33,077 nt of DNA, taken from assembly GCA_018220985.1 (NCBI GenBank), contig JAAOXS010000011.1, positions 1 through 33,077 on the forward strand, in the 5' to 3' direction. The position numbers and the translations under genes are program-made. The stretch's first letter is position 1. Every line of letters starts with the position of its first letter. Under the pieces are notes generated by a model that had not been told where the DNA came from, did not search any database, and worked only from the letters and a program-made list of their open reading frames with translations. Below, piece after piece: positions 1 to 6,781 of this stretch. The DNA is from Nanobdellota archaeon (GTDB taxonomy: Archaea > Nanobdellota > Nanobdellia > PEZQ01).

Positions 1-558
1 GGATACAGGTTTTCAAGCAAATGGTGGGAAGAATGGCCTTTAACCGCTGAAAAATACGCTAAATGGCTTAGCGTATCACAAGGTCAAGTTGTTAATGTGT
101 ACATTGATTTCGAAACTTTCGGAGAGCACCATTGGGAGGATTCTAAAATTTTTCATTTTCTTAAAGCAATGCCTTGGTTTGTGGATAGGGAACCTCACGC
201 GCAGTTCGTTTTACCGAGCGAAGCTGTTGAACGCCACGAACCTGTAGCGCGTTTACCTGTGCAATGGGCTATTAGTTGGGCTGATATGGAACGAGATGTT
301 AGTGCCTGGTTGCGTAACAAAATGCAGTTCGAAAGCTTTGAAAGAGTTAAAAACATGCGTGAAAAAGTTTTAGCAACTAAAAACCCTAATATAATCAAAG
401 AATGGCGCCACTTGCAAACCAGCGACCACTTGTACTACATGTGTGATAAATGGTGGCAGGAAGGCGACATACACAAATACTTCAGCTACTACGACACTCC
501 AAAAGCAGCATACCACAACTATAACCGTGCACTGAACGAATTAGAGAAAAAAATATAA
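1..558 (+). CDS. GH57 alpha-amylase family protein, C-terminal part (5' end outside window)
   Basis: The frame is open from the first base, and 185 residues plus a TAA stop are visible. A GTG at position 97 lies inside conserved sequence, so it is not taken as the start. The segment VYIDFETFGEHHW (about residues 33-45 of the visible part) is the GH57 motif-4 signature (DYETFGEH in relatives), whose Asp is the catalytic acid/base. The remaining ~140 residues are the helical C-terminal region, rich in Trp and Tyr, as in GH57 amylases. Family knowledge: these enzymes hydrolyse or rearrange alpha-1,4-glucans such as glycogen. The nucleophile Glu and motifs 1-3 would lie upstream of the window. 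A glycogen synthase, debranching enzyme and phosphohexomutase sit at the other end of the window, which fits a role in glycogen turnover. Exact specificity (amylase versus glucanotransferase or branching enzyme) cannot be decided from this fragment. Confidence 0.85.
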   Translation, partial: GYRFSSKWWEEWPLTAEKYAKWLSVSQGQVVNVYIDFETFGEHHWEDSKIFHFLKAMPWFVDREPHAQFVLPSEAVERHEPVARLPVQWAISWADMERDVSAWLRNKMQFESFERVKNMREKVLATKNPNIIKEWRHLQTSDHLYYMCDKWWQEGDIHKYFSYYDTPKAAYHNYNRALNELEKKI

Positions 559-733
559 TCATTCACTGAAACATTTATTTCTAACACTCGCACACGAAAA
601 TGAATAAAAATTGTACAAACACCTACACACATGAACAGGGATGACATATAATAATGATAGTAAAAAAGTCACTAAAAACAAAACAAACTCCGCTAAATAA
701 AATGTCATAACAATAAAAAAGTATTACAAAGTA

Positions 734-1813
734 TTAAATTTTTCTGAACACGCGAATAACGCGCAACAACCTACTTTCACGCTTAGAATACTCATAAACA
801 AAACCTGTTTCTTTAAGTCCCTTACCTTTAACCAACTTTTTAACATCAATGTCAACAATTTTTTTTCCAACACGAAAACGCGGTAAAACAAAAACGAAAA
901 AACCATTCTTCAACAAAACCCTATCAACACCCTTAAACAAAGTATCATAAAAAATTTGCAAACCATGAACCCTCTCCAATGTTTCCCTTAAACTCAAACG
1001 AGTTCTAGTAATCAAAGGTCCTAAATAAGGCTCACTAACTACTACGTTAACTTTATCCTCAACCAATTTTTGCAACCCTTGAGAATCACCATGAATAACA
1101 TTAAAAGAAGTGTTCAAACCAAACTTTTTCTTAATCCAACGCAAATTACGGCGAGCATTATCAAACATGATTTTACTATTATCCACTCCAACAACGTTCA
1201 CACCTTGCAATAACGCTTCCTGCAAAACCGTACCAACACCGCAAAACGGGTCTAATAACACTTCTCCTTTTTTGACAAACGATAAATTAACCAATATTTT
1301 AGCTAAACGAATACTAATCGACTTCGTTTCCTTATCTCTTGGACGCGCAATGTCCCGCGTGATATGTGAAAAAGGATTAAAGAAAGTGATTGTCTCACCC
1401 CAAAAACCTTGAGCGAACACGAACTCTTTCTTAATTCTTTTAACCAAATCCATCGGGCTTAATTTCAAAACTCTCTTACCCCCTTTTGAAGGATGCTTAA
1501 AATATTTACTGCCTAACAAATTTTTTAACTCTGTTAATTTTTTAGCGTGCTCAGTTCTGTTCAAACCATAACTCGTAAAACCCCACTTCTCCTTTTCATC
1601 AACGAATAATTCATCAAAACTTTTTAACTCAACAATTCGAACAGTGCCACCCAAATGATTTTGCAATTTCTTAAAATCCGTCTCACAGTCCAAAATAACC
1701 ACTTCACCAAATTCTTCAATCACAGCATAATTAACATTCCAAGAATCAAGCTTACTAAATAATTCTTCTTTAGCTAAAGGAACATCACGACCCAAATCGA
1801 ATAAACATTTCAT
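734..1813 (-). CDS. TrmG10/Trm11-like tRNA guanosine methyltransferase
   Basis: This is a 359-residue SAM-dependent methyltransferase of the COG1041 type. The N-terminal ~150 residues resemble a THUMP-containing RNA-binding region (for example residues 28-65). The Rossmann domain follows: motif I is DPFCGVGT at 188-195, and an acidic loop GVDNS lies about 20 residues later. Motif IV is SEPYLGP at 260-266, where N2-guanosine methyltransferases normally carry (D/N)PPY. Known members methylate G10 of tRNA in the cytoplasm. The start codon lies only 34 bases from the divergent start of the small membrane-protein gene at 1848. About 175 bases without a recognisable gene separate its 3' end from the amylase fragment. 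The Ser-Glu in place of Asp-Pro in motif IV is the main oddity. The family assignment is firm, but the target base is inferred. Confidence 0.85.
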   Translation of the reverse strand: MKCLFDLGRDVPLAKEELFSKLDSWNVNYAVIEEFGEVVILDCETDFKKLQNHLGGTVRIVELKSFDELFVDEKEKWGFTSYGLNRTEHAKKLTELKNLLGSKYFKHPSKGGKRVLKLSPMDLVKRIKKEFVFAQGFWGETITFFNPFSHITRDIARPRDKETKSISIRLAKILVNLSFVKKGEVLLDPFCGVGTVLQEALLQGVNVVGVDNSKIMFDNARRNLRWIKKKFGLNTSFNVIHGDSQGLQKLVEDKVNVVVSEPYLGPLITRTRLSLRETLERVHGLQIFYDTLFKGVDRVLLKNGFFVFVLPRFRVGKKIVDIDVKKLVKGKGLKETGFVYEYSKRESRLLRVIRVFRKI

Positions 1814-1847
1814 TAATTATTTAACTAATAAAAAAGAATAAAAAACT

Positions 1848-2018
1848 ATGGTAAAACACAAATGTGATTGGAAACCCGGCTGGATTAAAATGTTCCTCGG
1901 CGCAGCGCTAATGATTTGCGGATTCGTATGGAAATATTACGGGCCTGAAATGGCGGTTGTTGCAGGTGGAGCAATACTGTTCGTAAAAGGATTCCTACTC
2001 ACATATGTAAAAAAATAG
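1848..2018 (+). CDS. Small membrane protein, 56 residues
   Basis: An ATG-started frame of 56 codons ends in TAG at 2016-2018. It encodes two hydrophobic stretches, residues ~14-30 (MFLGAALMICGFVW) and ~34-53 (MAVVAGGAILFVKGFLL), with a Lys-rich N-terminus and a Lys-Lys C-terminus, so it is probably a two-pass membrane hairpin. It lies 22 bases upstream of the deacetylase-family gene on the same strand, consistent with co-transcription. Codon use (GGC, GCG, GCA) looks like a real gene rather than random AT-rich sequence. I recognise no family and propose no function. Confidence 0.65.
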   Translation: MVKHKCDWKPGWIKMFLGAALMICGFVWKYYGPEMAVVAGGAILFVKGFLLTYVKK

Positions 2019-2040
2019 AAAAAATAAAATAAGATTAACA

Positions 2041-2844
2041 ATGAAAACGTACTACCATCCGGATTTCTTAAAATACAAACACGCATTACACTCAGAAAGC
2101 CCTGAACGATTAAAAGGAATACTAAAAAAAGTGAAAACGTTACTTCCAAAAAAGTACGGGGAAGAAATACTACTACTAGCTCACACCCAAGAACACATTA
2201 ATCACATAAAAAGCGGAGCACTAATCGATAGGGATACGCCTAACAACCCTGGAATGCACGCTATCGCTTTGAAAAGCGCTGAGTGCGCAATAACAGCCGC
2301 TGAAAACAACGGATTCTCACTTGCCCGCCCACCTGGACACCACGCGGGACCTGACTACGCAATGGGCTTCTGCTACTATAATAACATAGCAATAGCTGCT
2401 AAGTATTTGAAGAAAAATGTTCTAATAATTGATTTGGATGTGCACCATGGTAATGGTACACAAGACATAATCAAAAACGACGAAAAAATTCACTATTTGG
2501 GACTACACCAAAACCCAGCATACCCTGGAACAGGAATAACAAGCGAACTAAACTATTCTAATTACCCATTACAACTAGGAACAACTGGAAAAGAATATTT
2601 AAAAATACTAACGCACGCATTAGACAAACTAAAATTTAAACCAGAACACGTGGGAATAAGCATTGGATTCGATACTTACTATAAGGAAAATTTGGCAAGT
2701 CTGAATTTAATGCTGGAAGATTATGAGAAAATCGGGAAATTATTAAGTGAACGGCTCGAAAACGTTTTCTGTGTCTTAGAAGGAGGATACTACATTCAAG
2801 ATTTGCCATTAATGTTCGAGAACTTTACCAAACACTTTATTTAA
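2041..2844 (+). CDS. Histone deacetylase/AcuC-family Zn-dependent deacetylase
   Basis: This 267-residue protein carries the arginase/deacetylase-fold motifs in order. RPPGHHAG (96-103) supplies the tandem catalytic His pair. DLDVHHGNGT (131-140) supplies the zinc-binding Asp and His. GFDTYY (209-214) supplies the second zinc Asp. LEGGY (246-250) has the transition-state Tyr. All catalytic residues are therefore present. It is shorter than typical family members (about 300-370 residues), lacking long loops. Family knowledge: these enzymes remove acyl groups from lysines, polyamines or small molecules. The substrate here is unknown. It probably forms a short operon with the upstream membrane protein. 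Its last 36 bases overlap the convergent AOR-like gene. Confidence 0.88.
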   Translation: MKTYYHPDFLKYKHALHSESPERLKGILKKVKTLLPKKYGEEILLLAHTQEHINHIKSGALIDRDTPNNPGMHAIALKSAECAITAAENNGFSLARPPGHHAGPDYAMGFCYYNNIAIAAKYLKKNVLIIDLDVHHGNGTQDIIKNDEKIHYLGLHQNPAYPGTGITSELNYSNYPLQLGTTGKEYLKILTHALDKLKFKPEHVGISIGFDTYYKENLASLNLMLEDYEKIGKLLSERLENVFCVLEGGYYIQDLPLMFENFTKHFI

Positions 2845-4056
2845 ACCATTAAACTTATTAACAATTTTACTTAACTCAACTGCTTCTTTACCGAAATTAA
2901 TTGATTTACCTGAATTAAGCGCGCAAATCTTACCCGTAAAATCAATATTCCAAGCGCCACCATTAAAACCAGAAATAGCCTTTGCTAAATCAACACTACT
3001 GCCCAATTTAAAAAAGTTAACAGACTCTTTACCATAATTATTCTTCAAATACGAAAAAAGCTGACTGCGAGAAAGATTAAGATTATCAAACAATAAAGAT
3101 AACACACCCCTGCTAAAATTGTAATGCTCATTAGAATAAAAAACGGGATTAGAATTGAACTCGCGGAAATCAAAACAAACATCAAAATCACTGACAAAAT
3201 CCTCCCTGAAAACGTGACCAGCATGGACAGCATGCAAAAAACCACTAATCAAATTAGAAACCAACTCAACATCAAAACCCTTAACTGAAATCTCATCGAA
3301 TAATTTATCAACCAAGAACTCATCAAAAATACCTAACTTCAAACCCAAATCCTTATTCTTAAAATTCCAAAACAACCTATTAGGCAACGCATCATACTTT
3401 TTGTTAAATAACAAACTAGAATCACTCAAAAAATTTTCCTGAAAAACAAAACCATCACTTAAACCACTAACCAAAGATTCATCCAAATAATTCAAACCAT
3501 TCTTTTGAGATAAAACAACTCCAACCACTCCATGAGCTTGACGTAAAACACTACCCACACCACCACTATTCGTAAAACTTTTCTCTTTAACATTACCGAA
3601 AACAGTGTTAGAACCCGAACTCGTAGTAAGAACGCTTCCACCAAAATTTTTTGAAATAAAATACTTCAAAGCATTATGACCTTTATCATGCAAACTTTTA
3701 ACAAAACCATTCCCTAACTCTAAAAAACTAATTTTTTCACCATCCAAAAAAAGGATTACGGGCTTCTCGCTTTTCCGCTCAAATCTTAAACCACTCAAAC
3801 CCGCACGCGCAAGAGACTCACCAAAACCAGGGAACTCTGAAAAACAAACTTCATTAGTGAAAGGAGACTTATTCACGCAACACGCACTTGAAAAATTTGG
3901 GTGAACACCAGCTAGTGTTCCAGCATTAATTGTTAATACATTAGCCTGCGAACTCCAATGCTTACGATGCGCCTTATTTTTTAATAACTCACTAACACCA
4001 ACACTTTGCTTGGAAAATTCTACTTCATGATTATAACAATCCACCACTCCAAACAT
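2809..4056 (-). CDS. Cluster-less, short homologue of aldehyde:ferredoxin oxidoreductase (AOR)
   Basis: This 415-residue protein matches the AOR N-terminal domain by eye. NAGTLAG (44-50) corresponds to AAGPLTG of AOR. NKSPFT (62-67) corresponds to TKSPLTG. EKPVILFLDGE (97-107) corresponds to EKPVYIYIKD. SGGVGSVL (164-171) followed by GVVGVVLSQ corresponds to the pterin-binding AGRGGVGAVMGSKNLKAIAV region. KGFDVELVSN (259-268) plus AVHAGHV corresponds to the middle-domain helix that contains DTIS in the Pyrococcus enzyme. The CxxCxxxC [4Fe-4S] motif is absent from the region before that helix, and the C-terminal domain with the fourth Cys is missing (AOR is ~605 residues). The frame is uninterrupted, so this is not a recent pseudogene. 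A tungstopterin enzyme activity is doubtful. A TATA-like box lies 20-33 bases upstream, and the 3' end overlaps the deacetylase gene by 36 bases. Confidence 0.6.
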   Translation of the reverse strand: MFGVVDCYNHEVEFSKQSVGVSELLKNKAHRKHWSSQANVLTINAGTLAGVHPNFSSACCVNKSPFTNEVCFSEFPGFGESLARAGLSGLRFERKSEKPVILFLDGEKISFLELGNGFVKSLHDKGHNALKYFISKNFGGSVLTTSSGSNTVFGNVKEKSFTNSGGVGSVLRQAHGVVGVVLSQKNGLNYLDESLVSGLSDGFVFQENFLSDSSLLFNKKYDALPNRLFWNFKNKDLGLKLGIFDEFLVDKLFDEISVKGFDVELVSNLISGFLHAVHAGHVFREDFVSDFDVCFDFREFNSNPVFYSNEHYNFSRGVLSLLFDNLNLSRSQLFSYLKNNYGKESVNFFKLGSSVDLAKAISGFNGGAWNIDFTGKICALNSGKSINFGKEAVELSKIVNKFNGLNKVFGKVLEH

Positions 4057-4075
4057 AACAAAAAATAAACATTAC

Positions 4076-4089
4076 AAATTTATAAAAAC
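4076..4089 (-). promoter_or_regulatory. TATA-like box for the AOR-like gene
   Basis: The minus strand reads TTTTTATAAATTTG, centred about 26 bases before the ATG at 4056. There is no Shine-Dalgarno sequence between box and start. This spacing fits an archaeal leaderless transcript. The box overlaps the stop region of the upstream CYTH gene, so the AOR-like gene may have its own promoter. Confidence 0.4.
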
Positions 4090-4622
4090 TAGCTTGATTT
4101 CTTCCTAGCATCATCAAACATCTTAAAATCATCCTCACCAATTCTAGAAACTAAACAATCGAAATTACTAATCATGCTCTCAACCTTTTTTAAATCATCA
4201 CTTTCAATTTCTAAAATTTTAAACTCAACAGGAAAAATAAAATCAATAAAAACTAATTCAACATCACCAATTTTCCAAACTTCACGATTAGACTTGTTTT
4301 CAGAAACCACACTAAAACCTAGATTTGTAAGAATATCCCTCATTAACTTTTCATCAGATAAATCAACACTTATTTCAGTTCTCTCCCAAACTTCATCAAT
4401 ATTTTTTGAAGAACTCTTAAAAGTTAATTCACAGCTAGAACCCTTAGTTCGAATTCTAAGAATGTCATGATTATTCTTAACATCACTATAAGACAAACTA
4501 AAATAAATATCATGCAAGAAAAATTCTTCTAAACGCTTAGCTTTAAGAAATTTAAGCTTAGAAACTAATTCATCCTTGTTTTCATACTTTAACTTAACTT
4601 CAACTTCAACCTCATTAACCAT
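4089..4622 (-). CDS. CYTH-domain protein (class IV adenylyl cyclase / triphosphatase-like)
   Basis: This 177-residue protein is a single CYTH triphosphate tunnel domain. The N-terminal ExExK signature is seen in EVEVEVK (4-10). LRIR (55-58) gives the basic pair, ELTFK (65-69) and ERTEIS (80-85) are the next strands, and EFKILEIE (133-140) is the acidic C-terminal strand. The residues expected to bind triphosphate and metal are present. Relatives include CyaB adenylyl cyclases and thiamine- or inorganic-triphosphatases. Archaeal members are mostly uncharacterised, so activity cannot be assigned. The gene is 32 bases upstream of the AOR-like gene on the same strand and has its own TATA-like box and a GAGGTT ribosome-binding site. 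Confidence 0.85.
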   Translation of the reverse strand: MVNEVEVEVKLKYENKDELVSKLKFLKAKRLEEFFLHDIYFSLSYSDVKNNHDILRIRTKGSSCELTFKSSSKNIDEVWERTEISVDLSDEKLMRDILTNLGFSVVSENKSNREVWKIGDVELVFIDFIFPVEFKILEIESDDLKKVESMISNFDCLVSRIGEDDFKMFDDARKKSS

Positions 4623-4627
4623 AAATG

Positions 4628-4654
4628 AACCTCAAAAAAATAAGAATTTATATG
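4628..4654 (-). promoter_or_regulatory. Ribosome-binding site and TATA-like box for the CYTH gene
   Basis: On the minus strand GAGGTT (4633-4628) lies 5 bases before the ATG at 4622, and CATATAAATT (4654-4645) lies about 28 bases upstream. A Shine-Dalgarno site is uncommon among the minus-strand genes here. Box and start are too close for a long leader, so the two signals may serve different transcripts. Confidence 0.4.
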
Positions 4655-4762
4655 TTTTGTTTAAAAAAAAAAGACAATAACTCAAAAACCATAGCTACAG
4701 CTTGTACCATTATAAAAATGGCATTTAGAAATACAAAATAATAAAATTTACTATTTATTTTA

Positions 4763-5941
4763 CTAGTTACAATAGCTTAAAACTATTTTTTTTACAATTT
4801 CATAAGTTTTATTTAAAGAGTCTACAAAAACAAACTCTAAGGTATTATGTGCTTTTTCAAGAGGAGAAGGTCCTATTATAATAGAATCAAAACATAATTT
4901 ATCTTTAATAATTCCCGCTTCACTATAACCTGCTCTAAAAACAGTGAATTTCACATTATCTAAAACTGAAGCAACAATACTATAAATGCCATTTAATTTT
5001 TCTCTAGAAACAAACAAGGAAGGTTTATTATTCACTACTTCTTTGTTTATAATTTTTAAACATCTATTAGAAACAGAATCTTCAATAAATTTTGAAACAA
5101 ATTCTATACCATTGTTATCCTCAAATTGTTTAGTTGTTCTAATATCAAAACAAAACTCAAAAATATTTGGAACAGAATTTAATTTATCCCTATCATACAA
5201 ACATAAAGATTTATCTGAAGAATTAACATTATTTATTTCCAATCCAAACTGACCATTACCAAAATTTATTGTCGGATGTAAATCTGACTCGGAATCATAA
5301 AATTCTTTTCTTAACATTTCATTTTCTAAATTAAACAAATCCAACAATAATTTAGCAGGATTATTTCCAAGATTAGGTCTTGAAGAATGCTCACTTTTAC
5401 CACGAATTAAATACCTGCACTCATACAGGCCCTTATGCTTATTTGAAATAGTCAGATTAGTTGGCTCTAAAAAAACAAATAATTCAGGATTAAAATCACT
5501 TTTATTTTTATACTCATCAACAAATTTTTTAATGCCTTTAAAATTTGTTTCTTCATCAACATCAAATAACAACATTAAATCATTACCCTTAAACTCTTCA
5601 GCTATTTTAAGCATAACAGCTAAACCCGCTTTCATATCAACAGCACCACGACCAAAAACCTTACCTTCTTTCTCAACAGGTTTTAAGGGATGTAAACCTT
5701 CTTTTTTCCATTCGTTTATAGTAAAACCAACAGTATCAGTATGACCTGCAAGAACTAATTTAGGATTACCTTTAGAAGCTATAACATTTACTCTATTATC
5801 CTCTACAATTTGAGTTTCGATTTTAAAATCAGTTCTTTTTTTTAAAAATTTTATAATATAATTAGATATTTCAAATTCATTTACTGAACTATCAATTCTA
5901 ATTAAATCAAATAATATTTCCTCAACCGACTTTTTACTCAT
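4763..5941 (-). CDS. M20-family zinc peptidase/deacylase (ArgE/DapE-like)
   Basis: This 392-residue protein has the complete M20 di-zinc motif set. AGHTDTV (65-71) has the first metal His and following Asp. GRGAVDMKAG (97-106) has the bridging Asp. DVDEETN (127-133) has the general-base Glu and metal Glu. LEPTN (158-162) has a further acidic ligand. KAHNTLEF (363-370) has the last metal His. An inserted lid domain is expected at about 170-285. Family knowledge: M20 enzymes cleave amide bonds in N-acyl amino acids or dipeptides, including carnosine and other His dipeptides. The gene follows the GNAT acetyltransferase by 12 bases, and upstream of that lies histidine ammonia-lyase, suggesting a shared small-molecule pathway. 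The substrate is not determined. The DNA is notably AT-rich (row 5041-5100 is 11 GC of 60). Confidence 0.85.
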   Translation of the reverse strand: MSKKSVEEILFDLIRIDSSVNEFEISNYIIKFLKKRTDFKIETQIVEDNRVNVIASKGNPKLVLAGHTDTVGFTINEWKKEGLHPLKPVEKEGKVFGRGAVDMKAGLAVMLKIAEEFKGNDLMLLFDVDEETNFKGIKKFVDEYKNKSDFNPELFVFLEPTNLTISNKHKGLYECRYLIRGKSEHSSRPNLGNNPAKLLLDLFNLENEMLRKEFYDSESDLHPTINFGNGQFGLEINNVNSSDKSLCLYDRDKLNSVPNIFEFCFDIRTTKQFEDNNGIEFVSKFIEDSVSNRCLKIINKEVVNNKPSLFVSREKLNGIYSIVASVLDNVKFTVFRAGYSEAGIIKDKLCFDSIIIGPSPLEKAHNTLEFVFVDSLNKTYEIVKKIVLSYCN

Positions 5942-5953
5942 AAAATCATTAAA

Positions 5954-6685
5954 TTAAAGTTTGACACCATACCATATTTGATCTTTACTAGGGTTCGGGT
6001 CATTAAATAATTCTTTATGATTCTTAAACAATTTTTCATAAACTTTAATCATTGCAGTGTTAGTTGTTCTATAAATTAAATTAGAAAAACCATTATTTCT
6101 AACTTCATCAGTAAAAGCTGACATAAACTTAGTACCAATACCTTTCATTTGGAATTCAGGATCAATACCTATTTCTGAATGATAAAAAGTTGAACTAGGA
6201 TCAATAGATAAATCAACTAACAAATTAGCAATTTCATCTTTATTATGCATTGTATTTGATTCAACACCAAAACCCCAAACAAAACCAACAAGTTCTAATT
6301 TCTTCATAAAAAATTTTTTAGAAACTTTACTACCTAACAAACCAATAAAAGAATTATCACTAGTAGCTTTTGAATAATCGCTAACAACGTTATCTTTTTC
6401 CCAAAAATTTGTAAGCGTTTTATCTAATGGAGAATCACAATTTTTACAATTATCATATGATCCATCTAAAATAAACAAATTAGACCTTCCATTAACAACG
6501 TTCATATCCGGACCATCCTTTTCTTCAACATAGGTAACACCGCAACCTTCAAATTTAGTATTACAAGTAAGTTTTTCATACCAAGGATGTCCTTCAAAAA
6601 CTTTTATATAAAGAGGAGCAACATTATTAGCATCTTTAAAACTAGCTTTCTCAAAAATAATACTTTCTAAAAGCGGTTGTAACAT
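5954..6685 (-). CDS. GNAT N-acetyltransferase with a four-cysteine insertion
   Basis: In this 243-residue protein the C-terminal half is a GNAT acetyl-CoA fold. YHSEIGIDPEFQMKGIG (168-184) combines the pantetheine-binding strand with the QxxGIG loop at 179-184, and the following helix and NLIYRTTN strand complete the core. The N-terminal half starts as a GNAT strand (IIFEKASFKDANNVAPLYIKVF). It then carries C41-x6-C48 and C80-x2-C83, a spacing that suggests a small zinc ribbon inserted before the core. It lies between histidine ammonia-lyase (90 bases upstream) and the M20 deacylase (12 bases downstream) on the same strand. GNAT plus M20 could form an acylation/deacylation pair. The acceptor is unknown. 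The start is the first ATG after the intergenic inverted repeat. Confidence 0.75.
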   Translation of the reverse strand: MLQPLLESIIFEKASFKDANNVAPLYIKVFEGHPWYEKLTCNTKFEGCGVTYVEEKDGPDMNVVNGRSNLFILDGSYDNCKNCDSPLDKTLTNFWEKDNVVSDYSKATSDNSFIGLLGSKVSKKFFMKKLELVGFVWGFGVESNTMHNKDEIANLLVDLSIDPSSTFYHSEIGIDPEFQMKGIGTKFMSAFTDEVRNNGFSNLIYRTTNTAMIKVYEKLFKNHKELFNDPNPSKDQIWYGVKL

Positions 6686-6751
6686 TAAAAAAATATAAAA
6701 TCAAATCTATTTAAAAACCTTTTTTAAGTCTCCTGAAGAGAAATATTTAAA

Positions 6752-6781
6752 TTGTGAAAAAAATTTATAAAAATTTCACAA
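6752..6781. repeat. Inverted repeat at the hutH stop, before the GNAT gene
   Basis: Perfect 8-base arms TTGTGAAA (6752-6759) and TTTCACAA (6774-6781) flank a 14-base AT-only centre that contains TTTATAA. The right arm contains the hutH stop codon. It could be an operator, a hairpin at the 3' end of hutH mRNA, or a promoter element for GNAT-M20. Which of these applies cannot be told from sequence alone. Confidence 0.45.

Noticed and set aside
641-708. Inverted pair ATGACAT / ATGTCAT in the spacer after the amylase fragment
   Set aside because: Seven-base arms 54 bases apart are expected by chance in this composition. No RNA gene or box C/D pair could be recognised here.
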